The notes under the pieces: model-generated
Told to the model about the DNA's origin: nothing
The model's input: the letters and a program-made list of their open reading frames with translations, nothing else
Database searches by the model: none
Program-made: the position numbers and the translations under genes
Assembly (NCBI GenBank): GCA_027365375.1
Contig: DAHXNM010000092.1
Location: 1-14,369 of the forward strand
Direction of reading: 5' to 3'
Origin: Ferrimicrobium sp.
GTDB taxonomy: Bacteria; Actinomycetota; Acidimicrobiia; Acidimicrobiales; Acidimicrobiaceae
Length of the DNA: 14,369 bases
Shown: positions 7,599 through 13,322 of the stretch, in pieces
Position numbering within the stretch: the first letter of the stretch is position 1
How the letters are laid out: each line of letters opens with the position of its first letter

Positions 7599-8042
7599 AT
7601 GACTGATTTTGATGCTTCGATACTCGATGGGCTTAGCCAGCATGAGTTTTTGAGTCCTGCGTGGTTAGATGAGTTTCGTGCTATCACCGATCGACTCAAC
7701 ATCGAGCCGATGCGGGTTGATGTTGCTCTGAAAATGAACCAAATTATCTCGGGCTGCCCTTTTCAGGAGGAACCGCTGAAGGCGTTTATTGATACCTCTT
7801 CAGGTGTTATGAACCTCGATCTTGGAGAGTTGGAGAACGCCGATCTCACGGTGGCACTCGATTACGAGACCGCGAAGGCACTTTTCGTTGAGTTCAATCC
7901 TCAGCGAGCGATCGAATCGTTCATCGCCGGAAAAATATTGGTCACCGGAGATATGACCAAACTTCTTGGCCTTACCCAGGTTTTTGCGGGTCGGCCCGAT
8001 GATGACCCGATGTCTGCCTTGCTGAAGGCGATTACAAGTTAG
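7599..8042 (+). CDS. SCP2 sterol-transfer-like domain protein
   Basis: The 147-residue product ends in a pattern typical of SCP2-like proteins: a strand ADLTVALDYETAKALF (81-96), then NPQRAIESFIAGKILVTGDMTKLLGL (100-125), in which the IxGdm(t)KLL segment closes the lipid-binding fold. SCP2-like proteins bind lipids or acyl chains; in bacteria their partners are mostly unknown. No signal peptide or membrane helix is seen. An in-frame TAG sits immediately before the ATG, so this start is forced unless an internal one is used. The nearest Shine-Dalgarno-like GGAG is about 20 nt away, too far to help, so initiation may be weak. The gene stands between the kinase (80-nt gap) and gatC (62-nt gap). 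Family call is by motif memory. Confidence 0.75.
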   Translation: MTDFDASILDGLSQHEFLSPAWLDEFRAITDRLNIEPMRVDVALKMNQIISGCPFQEEPLKAFIDTSSGVMNLDLGELENADLTVALDYETAKALFVEFNPQRAIESFIAGKILVTGDMTKLLGLTQVFAGRPDDDPMSALLKAITS

Positions 8043-8104
8043 GACTCCATCTCCTGTCGCCGACATTGGCTGACTCGGCCGAGGTGAGGTCTAGGCTCAG
8101 GGGG

Positions 8105-8404
8105 ATGACGAATCGGATCGACCAGGAGGATGTCGCTCATATTGCGCAGCTCGCGCGGCTGTCATTGAGTGATGAAGAACTTATTGAGTACCAGAGCACG
8201 CTTTCGCGGATTCTTGAGGTGATTGAGGTGATGAACTCAGAGGATCTCTCTAGCTACCCGCCGATGGATCATCCACTGGAGACAGTGAACCTGTTGCGTG
8301 ACGACGTCGTGCATCAAGGACTCGACCGGGAGGTCGTTTTGGCGATGGCCCCAAGCTCCGAGGATGAGTACTTCCGCGTCCCTAGAATTCTAGGAGCGCC
8401 ATGA
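8105..8404 (+). CDS. gatC: Asp-tRNA(Asn)/Glu-tRNA(Gln) amidotransferase subunit C
   Basis: GatC wraps around GatA and GatB and stabilises the amidotransferase. The 99-residue product begins MTNRIDQEDVAHIAQLARLSLSD-type sequence, the canonical GatC N-terminus (I-x2-E-x-V-x-H-I-A-x-L-A-R-L), and has the later P-M-x-H ... N-x-L-R-x-D motif (about residues 53-67) and a C-terminal E-Y-F-R-V-P. Length fits the family (about 95-100). ATG 8105 is chosen: TAGG lies nine bases upstream and residues begin exactly at the conserved region. A TTG at 8066 would add 13 residues not typical of GatC and has no ribosome-binding site. The stop overlaps the gatA start by 4 nt, and the last codons form a palindrome covering the gatA ribosome-binding site. 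Confidence 0.95.
   Translation: MTNRIDQEDVAHIAQLARLSLSDEELIEYQSTLSRILEVIEVMNSEDLSSYPPMDHPLETVNLLRDDVVHQGLDREVVLAMAPSSEDEYFRVPRILGAP
8376..8399 (+). promoter_or_regulatory. Palindrome masking the gatA ribosome-binding site
   Basis: A perfect 14-bp palindrome CCTAGAATTCTAGG (8381-8394) is extended by a mismatch, a G-U pair and GCG/CGC to an imperfect 24-nt dyad. As RNA it folds to a hairpin with an AAUU loop whose 3' arm contains the gatA Shine-Dalgarno AGGAG (8392-8396), 4 nt before ATG 8401. A ribosome finishing gatC would open it. This suggests translational coupling that keeps GatC and GatA in step; the function is inferred from structure only. Confidence 0.55.
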
Positions 8405-9837
8405 ACGATGAGATTCTCGACTGGGGGATTGCCGAGCTGGCGCGCCGACTCGAGAGCCGTGAAGTGACGACGGTCGAGGTGATCGACGCCTACCAGGAGC
8501 AGATTGCCATCCAAGAACCCGAGGTCGACGCCTTCCTCTCACTCGACCTCGAGGCAGCTCGTCGTCGCGCGATCGACCAGGACGATCGACGGTCACGAGG
8601 TGAGACCCTTGGGGGGTTGGCCGGAGTGCCAATCGCGTTGAAGGATAATCTCTGTACGACGGCGTTTCCGACCACTGCGGCATCGAAGATCCTCGAGGGC
8701 TGGACTCCTCCCTATAACGCGACGGTCGTTGATCGTATTCTTGCCCAGGACGGTATCGTAGTTGGTAAAACGAACCTCGATGAGTTCGCGATGGGGTCCT
8801 CAACGGAGAACTCGGCCTACAAGGTAACCAAGAATCCCTACGATCTAGAGCGAGTTCCTGGCGGTTCTTCTGGTGGCTCCGCCGCCGCGGTCGCCTCCAG
8901 GATGGCGTTGGTCGGTCTTGGATCGGATACTGGTGGATCGATCCGCCAGCCAGCATCGTTGACCGGTGTCGTCGGGTTTAAGCCGACCTATGGAAGGGTT
9001 TCGCGATACGGTCTCCTTGCGTTCGCCTCATCGCTTGATCAGATCGGTCCGTTGACTGCTTCAGTTGAGGACGCCGCGCTTGTCGCCGAGGCGATCATGG
9101 GTCACGATCCGAGGGACGCAACCTCTCTCCAGGAGGCTGCACCTTCGCTCGTGCGTCCTTTGACCGAAGGCGTACGCGGAATTCGTGTTGGAATCGTAAC
9201 CAACCTTGTCGACACGGCTACCCCACAGGTACAGGCTTCGGTCTTGCGCGCCGCTGAGGTGTTAACTCAATCGGGAGCTAGCGTCGCTGAGATAAGCTTG
9301 GATGAACTTGCCTTCGGGCTGGCGGCGTATTACGTCGTGGCTCCCGCGGAGGCGTCATCGAACCTTGCTCGCTACGACGGAGTTCGTTACGGTCTGAGGG
9401 AGGCGGGCTCCACCGTCGAGGAGATGATGATCGCCACTCGAACAAAAGGCTTTGGACCTGAGGTGAAGCGACGGATAATGCTTGGGACCTACGCCCTCTC
9501 TGCTGGCTATTACGACGCCTTTTATGTCACCGCCCAGCGGGTTCGGACACTGGTGCGCACAGCATTCTCTCGGGCATACGAGGCCTTTGATCTGCTTTTA
9601 TGCCCTACATCCCCGACTACGGCGTTCCGTATCGGCGAACGCTCCAGTGATCCAGTTGAGATGTATCGTTCTGATGTCTGTACGATACCATCGAATCTTT
9701 CTGGTGACCCGGCGATCTCAATCCCGGCCGGGGTCGATGCCGATGGTCTGCCAATAGGAGTCCAGCTTCTAGGTCCAGCTCTGTCGGAACGGCTCCTGTT
9801 TAGGGCGGCCTATGCAGTTGAGAGGGGGCTACGTTGA
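8401..9837 (+). CDS. gatA: Asp-tRNA(Asn)/Glu-tRNA(Gln) amidotransferase subunit A (glutaminase)
   Basis: GatA is the amidase-signature subunit that releases ammonia from glutamine for transamidation of misacylated Glu-tRNA(Gln) or Asp-tRNA(Asn). The 478-residue protein carries the full Ser-cisSer-Lys triad: Lys81 in IALKDN, Ser156 in VPGGSSGGS (152-160), and nucleophile Ser180 in DTGGSIRQP (177-184). VGFKPTYGRVSRYG (191-204) and the C-terminal SNLSGDPAISIPAG are also typical. ATG 8401 overlaps the gatC stop as ATGA and has AGGAG four bases upstream, within a hairpin. Its stop overlaps the gatB start as TTGA. Length and motifs are complete. Confidence 0.97.
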   Translation: MNDEILDWGIAELARRLESREVTTVEVIDAYQEQIAIQEPEVDAFLSLDLEAARRRAIDQDDRRSRGETLGGLAGVPIALKDNLCTTAFPTTAASKILEGWTPPYNATVVDRILAQDGIVVGKTNLDEFAMGSSTENSAYKVTKNPYDLERVPGGSSGGSAAAVASRMALVGLGSDTGGSIRQPASLTGVVGFKPTYGRVSRYGLLAFASSLDQIGPLTASVEDAALVAEAIMGHDPRDATSLQEAAPSLVRPLTEGVRGIRVGIVTNLVDTATPQVQASVLRAAEVLTQSGASVAEISLDELAFGLAAYYVVAPAEASSNLARYDGVRYGLREAGSTVEEMMIATRTKGFGPEVKRRIMLGTYALSAGYYDAFYVTAQRVRTLVRTAFSRAYEAFDLLLCPTSPTTAFRIGERSSDPVEMYRSDVCTIPSNLSGDPAISIPAGVDADGLPIGVQLLGPALSERLLFRAAYAVERGLR

Positions 9838-11297
9838 AGACTCGAGCAACCACTGGGCCAGCAGAGGGGTGGGAGTACGTCATTGGCCTGGAGGTTCACA
9901 CTGAACTCAAGACCGCCACCAAGCTCTTCTGTGGATGTCCAAACGCCTTTGGTGAGGAGCCAAACACCTCTGTCTGCCCGGTGTGTCTCGGGCTGCCCGG
10001 GAGTTTGCCGGTGATGAACGTGCAGGCGGTCGACTTCGCTATCCGCGTCGGGCTAGCGCTCGATGCAACCATCCAGCGAAGCCAATTCCACCGAAAGAAT
10101 TACTTCTACCCTGATATGCCCAAGGACTATCAGATCTCTCAGTACGATGTTCCGATTAACGCTGGCGGGCACCTTGAGCTGCCTTCAGGTCGAGTAATAG
10201 GTATCGAGAGAGCGCATCTGGAGGAGGATACCGGGAAGTTGATTCATCGAGGAGGCCATGGACGGATTGAGTCGGCTGAGTACTCGCTCATCGACTACAA
10301 CCGCTCAGGGGTTCCGCTCCTAGAGATTGTCTCTGCCCCCGACATTCGCGATCCAGAGGAGGCTAAGGAGTATGTAACCGAACTTCGCTCCATTCTGGTG
10401 GCGGTCGGTGCCAGCGATGGACGCATGGAGGAGGGCTCACTTCGTGTCGATGCTAACGTCTCGGTTCGACCGATTGGCGAGGCAGGGTTCCGCACGCGAG
10501 TAGAGATCAAGAATCTCAACTCCTTGCGCTCGCTGGTTCGTGCTCTCGAGTTTGAGGGTCTTCGTCAGGTGCACCTCTACGATGATGGAGAGGCGATGAT
10601 TCAGCAGACGCGCTTCTGGGACGAGGCGCGGTCGGTGACCGGTGCTTTGCGTCTCAAAGAGGAGGCGAATGACTATCGCTACTTCCCAGAGCCGGATCTG
10701 CCACCGGTGGCCCCAGATCCTGATCTGATTGAAGATCGCAGGGCAGAGCTCCCCGAGCTCCCGAGCACGCGTCGTGGTTACCTCGCACGCGTACTGCCTG
10801 ATCTGAGCGATGATCTACGTGAGACGGTGATAGCCGATGCATGTTGGCCCTACTTCCGGGCCGCTATCGACGCGAACATCACTCCAGCCAGAGCGGCGGC
10901 CCGATGCGCGAATGAGTTGACCGCACTGCTTGCTGATATCGGAGTGCTCACTCCGGCTCGATTCGTCGAGGTGTTGGCTCTTGAAGATCGAGGCGAGCTG
11001 GGAGCGTCGCAGGTGAAAATCCTCTTGCGCGAGGCGTGCGTCGACTCGACGGCGGTACCTGAGCTTATCGCCAAGCTTGGTCTTAGTGCTCGTGATGTTG
11101 GAGCGATTAAATCGATGGTAGCTGAAGTTGTTGCCCCCTTCGCCGATGAGTGGGAGCGCTATCTTGATGGTGACGAGAAGATAGCCGGTTTCCTGGTTGG
11201 ACAGGTGATGCGTAAATATGGACGGCAGATCTCAGGTGCCGATGCTCGACAAGCCCTGGTCGAACTCGGTGATGAGGCACGCAAGAGCGCTGACTAG
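9834..11297 (+). CDS. gatB: Asp-tRNA(Asn)/Glu-tRNA(Gln) amidotransferase subunit B
   Basis: GatB binds the misacylated tRNA, phosphorylates its Glu/Asp side chain and receives ammonia tunnelled from GatA. The 487-residue product has VIGLEVHTEL (16-25), the zinc-binding cysteines Cys33, Cys35, Cys48 and Cys51 in the CGC...CPVC arrangement, RKNYFYPDMPKDYQISQYD (about 83-101), the HLEEDTGK and YNRSGVPLLEIV motifs, EIKNLNS, and a helical C-terminal YqeY-like tRNA-binding tail. The start is TTG 9834, overlapping the gatA stop as TTGA, with AGGGGG about five bases upstream. Its last seven codons and stop fold into the 5' half of a large hairpin. With gatC and gatA it forms a complete heterotrimer operon, implying the organism makes Gln-tRNA and/or Asn-tRNA indirectly. 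Confidence 0.97.
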   Translation: MKTRATTGPAEGWEYVIGLEVHTELKTATKLFCGCPNAFGEEPNTSVCPVCLGLPGSLPVMNVQAVDFAIRVGLALDATIQRSQFHRKNYFYPDMPKDYQISQYDVPINAGGHLELPSGRVIGIERAHLEEDTGKLIHRGGHGRIESAEYSLIDYNRSGVPLLEIVSAPDIRDPEEAKEYVTELRSILVAVGASDGRMEEGSLRVDANVSVRPIGEAGFRTRVEIKNLNSLRSLVRALEFEGLRQVHLYDDGEAMIQQTRFWDEARSVTGALRLKEEANDYRYFPEPDLPPVAPDPDLIEDRRAELPELPSTRRGYLARVLPDLSDDLRETVIADACWPYFRAAIDANITPARAAARCANELTALLADIGVLTPARFVEVLALEDRGELGASQVKILLREACVDSTAVPELIAKLGLSARDVGAIKSMVAEVVAPFADEWERYLDGDEKIAGFLVGQVMRKYGRQISGADARQALVELGDEARKSAD

Positions 11298-11320
11298 CTA
11301 CATCTAGTCGTCTTGCGTGC
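11277..11320 (+). terminator. Large hairpin across the gatB stop codon, probable terminator without U-tract
   Basis: GCACGCAAGA (11277-11286) is perfectly complementary to TCTTGCGTGC (11311-11320). Inside, GACTAG (11292-11297, containing the gatB stop) pairs with CTAGTC (11304-11309) around a CTACAT loop, with a 5-versus-1 internal loop between stems. That is 16 base pairs in total. No T-run follows, so it is not a canonical intrinsic terminator; actinobacterial terminators often lack U-tracts, and it could also protect the mRNA 3' end. Confidence 0.65.
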
Positions 11321-11354
11321 TATCAGCGTGAGATCCCGGTCCGCACACCATGTA

Positions 11355-11381
11355 CCATCCGCACCAGAGGCGCACGGATGG
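11355..11381. promoter_or_regulatory. Inverted repeat upstream of ilvD, candidate operator
   Basis: CCATCCG (11355-11361) and CGGATGG (11375-11381) are a perfect 7-bp dyad with a 13-bp spacer, so half-sites are 20 bp apart centre to centre, close to two helical turns. It sits 57-83 bp before the ilvD ATG and would overlap the -35 position of a promoter using the TACAAT at 11395. A dimeric regulator site is the simplest reading; the regulator is not known from this window. Confidence 0.4.
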
Positions 11382-11388
11382 CGCTACA

Positions 11389-11421
11389 TTGGCATACAAT
11401 TGCAGCAACATCACATATAAC
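11389..11421 (+). promoter_or_regulatory. Candidate ilvD promoter region
   Basis: Three consensus-like hexamers lie here: TTGGCA (11389-11394), TACAAT (11395-11400) and TATAAC (11416-11421). TTGGCA to TATAAC has a 21-bp spacer, too long for a standard pair, and a start from TATAAC would fall within the ilvD Shine-Dalgarno. TACAAT alone, with transcription from about 11407, leaves a sensible 30-nt leader. The exact elements are uncertain, but this AT-rich patch is the likely promoter. Confidence 0.35.
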
Positions 11422-11437
11422 CAGGGGGTAGCACACC

Positions 11438-13123
11438 ATGAGCGATACGAAGTCAATCAGGATTCGGAGCCAGGAGGTCACGGAGGGGCCGAGGCGAGCC
11501 CCGGCGCGAGCCATGCTCCGAGCGGTCGGTCTCAATGATGAGGATTTTTCAAAGCCTCAGATTGGGATTGCATCTTCGTGGAATGAAGTTACACCTTGCA
11601 ACCTGGTGCTTTCCGATCTGGCGCAGCGCGCGAAGGCGGGCGTACGAGCCGCCGGCGGAGTGCCGTTGGAGTTCGGCACTATTGCCGTTTCGGACGGTAT
11701 CTCCATGGGGCACGAGGGCATGCACTCGTCGCTCGTCTCTCGTGAGGTCATCGCCGATTCGGTAGAGGTGATGATGCACGCCGAGCGCTTTGATGCGATG
11801 GTGACCTTGGCAGGTTGTGACAAGTCGCTACCAGGAATGATGATGGCTGCAGCACGCCTCGATCTACCTTCCGTTTTTGTCTATGGTGGAAGTATACTGC
11901 CTGGCCGTTTTCGCGGAGAGACACTTGACCTGGTGAGCGTCTTTGAGGCGGTCGGAGCGTATGCGGCCGGCAGTATTGATGACCAACGACTTCTCGATGT
12001 TGAACGCAATGCATGTCCAACCAAGGGATCGTGTGCCGGCATGTACACCGCCAACACGATGGCCTCGGTGGCTGAAGCTTTAGGGATGGCTCAGATCGGC
12101 TCTGCATCTGCTCCCGCCGTCGACCGTCGACGCGAGGACATCGCCTTCGAGGCCGGGCGTTCGGTAATGAGGCTCTTGGAGCTGGGGATTACGCCTCGGC
12201 AGATCATGACCAAAGCTGCGTTCGAAAACGCGATAGCCGTCGTGATGGCCCTCGGCGGCTCGACGAACGCCGTCCTTCATCTCTTGGCTATCGCCTTTGA
12301 GGCAAAGGTAGAGCTCACCTTGGATGACTTCAACCGGATTGGGAGTCGAGTTCCTCATCTTGCCGACACGAAGCCGCATGGAAAGTATCACATGACGGAT
12401 CTCGATCGCATCGGTGGCATCCCAGTCGTACTTGCCGAGCTCCTAGAGGCCGGTTTGTTGAACGGTGATTGCCTCACCGTCACTGGCCGCACGCTGGCAG
12501 AGGAGCTCAGGGTCTACGATCCTCCCCGTCCAGATGGTGAGGTAGTACATAACATCGACGCCCCGATTCATGAGGTTGGTGGGATTGCGGTCCTGCGCGG
12601 ATCTCTCGCTCCTTCCGGATCGGTCGTTAAGGTGGCCGGACTAGATCAGGAGCACTTTGACGGCATCGCCAGAGTATTCGATCGCGAGGAGGCCGCACTT
12701 GACGCAATCTTTGCAGGTCAGATCCGTGCTGGCGACGTCGTGGTAATTCGATACGAAGGGCCAAAGGGTGGCCCTGGCATGCGAGAGATGCTTGCAGTGA
12801 CGGGTGCGCTAAAGGGTGCGGGTCGTGGACATGACGTTGCGTTGATCACCGATGGACGCTTCTCTGGTGGTACCCATGGATTCTGTATCGGCCATGTAGC
12901 ACCCGAGGCAGCAGATGGGGGACCGATTGGGCTTATTCGTGACGGTGATCGAATCGTTATTGATGTGCCTACGTACACTATTGACCTCCTGGTCGAGGAG
13001 CCAGAGCTCGCCCATCGACGTCAATCTTTCGTCCCCGCACCCGCCCGCTACACCGAGGGAGCGCTTGGCAAGTACGCGCTTTTGGTAAAGGGAGCAGAAA
13101 TTGGGGCAGTAACTGGCGGATAA
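11438..13123 (+). CDS. ilvD: Dihydroxy-acid dehydratase
   Basis: IlvD dehydrates 2,3-dihydroxy-isovalerate and -methylvalerate to the keto acids of valine and isoleucine, using an Fe-S cluster. The 561-residue protein has the three cysteines expected as cluster ligands: Cys54 (VTPCN), Cys127 (LAGCDKS) and Cys199 (KGSCAGMYTANTM). Lys129 in the DKS motif is the usual carbamylated metal-binding lysine. Also present are SDGISMGHEGMHSSL (85-99), the GGSTNAVLHLLAIA segment, and the C-terminal ALITDGRFSGGTHGFCIGHVAPEA. The cysteine pattern fits a [2Fe-2S] type enzyme. ATG 11438 follows AGGGGG by nine bases. The ilvB leader peptide starts only 15 bases after the stop, so ilvD and ilvB may share a transcript, with attenuation acting only on ilvB. 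Confidence 0.96.
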   Translation: MSDTKSIRIRSQEVTEGPRRAPARAMLRAVGLNDEDFSKPQIGIASSWNEVTPCNLVLSDLAQRAKAGVRAAGGVPLEFGTIAVSDGISMGHEGMHSSLVSREVIADSVEVMMHAERFDAMVTLAGCDKSLPGMMMAAARLDLPSVFVYGGSILPGRFRGETLDLVSVFEAVGAYAAGSIDDQRLLDVERNACPTKGSCAGMYTANTMASVAEALGMAQIGSASAPAVDRRREDIAFEAGRSVMRLLELGITPRQIMTKAAFENAIAVVMALGGSTNAVLHLLAIAFEAKVELTLDDFNRIGSRVPHLADTKPHGKYHMTDLDRIGGIPVVLAELLEAGLLNGDCLTVTGRTLAEELRVYDPPRPDGEVVHNIDAPIHEVGGIAVLRGSLAPSGSVVKVAGLDQEHFDGIARVFDREEAALDAIFAGQIRAGDVVVIRYEGPKGGPGMREMLAVTGALKGAGRGHDVALITDGRFSGGTHGFCIGHVAPEAADGGPIGLIRDGDRIVIDVPTYTIDLLVEEPELAHRRQSFVPAPARYTEGALGKYALLVKGAEIGAVTGG

Positions 13124-13138
13124 TCGACGAGGTTGGGT

Positions 13139-13189
13139 ATGCTTCTTCACATGATCATTCGACGTTCGTTGGTAGTACTCCTTCGTTAG
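13139..13189 (+). CDS. Branched-chain-amino-acid-rich leader peptide of ilvB
   Basis: A 16-codon frame encodes MLLHMIIRRSLVVLLR: five Leu, two Ile and two Val codons, arranged as doublets (LL, II, VV, LL). GAGG lies six bases before the ATG. It is too short for ordinary gene calling. Directly after its stop come a hairpin and an intrinsic terminator, and ilvB begins 133 bases further on. Leader-peptide attenuation of ilvB operons is established in actinobacteria such as Corynebacterium glutamicum, so this is very likely the sensor: shortage of charged Leu, Ile or Val tRNA would stall the ribosome here and change downstream RNA folding. Confidence 0.88.
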   Translation: MLLHMIIRRSLVVLLR

Positions 13190-13216
13190 GGCACGGCTCC
13201 TCGATGCGTCGTGCCC
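13189..13216 (+). promoter_or_regulatory. ilvB leader hairpin upstream of the terminator
   Basis: GGGCACG (13189-13195) pairs with CGTGCCC (13210-13216), extendable by a G-U and a C-G pair to nine pairs around a ten-base loop. The 5' arm starts at the last base of the leader-peptide stop codon, so a ribosome stalled near the end of the leader or sitting at the stop would cover it. The hairpin abuts the terminator stem without overlapping it. Confidence 0.65.
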
Positions 13217-13243
13217 AAGACCTCCCTTACCGGGAGGTCTTTT
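13217..13243 (+). terminator. Intrinsic terminator (attenuator) in front of ilvB
   Basis: AAGACCTCCC (13217-13226) and GGGAGGTCTT (13232-13241) form a perfect 10-bp stem with loop TTACC, followed by TT and then TTCG-type sequence; four consecutive T residues lie at 13240-13243. Its position between the BCAA-rich leader peptide and ilvB marks it as the attenuator. In the no-shortage state it would end transcription before ilvB. Confidence 0.85.
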
Positions 13244-13322
13244 CGTATCTACGATCAAGGAGCCTTCTGGGGCAAGGAGTTATTAGCGCGCGCCGCTTGC
13301 GGTATGCATGAAGGAGGCGGTC

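Noticed and set aside
8066..8104. TTG start extending gatC by 13 residues.
   Set aside because: No ribosome-binding site, and the conserved GatC N-terminus begins right at ATG 8105.
8390..8956. Minus-strand open frame of 188 codons opposite gatA.
   Set aside because: Composition rich in Arg, Ser and Pro is typical of a shadow frame, and gatA is unambiguous on the other strand.
11298..11437. T-box or amino-acid riboswitch in front of ilvD.
   Set aside because: The region is only 140 nt, starts with the gatB hairpin, and shows no T-box sequence or terminator/antiterminator pair.
13119..13124. GATAAT overlapping the ilvD stop as a -10 for a separate ilvB-leader promoter.
   Set aside because: No -35 at the right spacing, and the start point would fall in or just after the leader's Shine-Dalgarno; co-transcription from ilvD is simpler.
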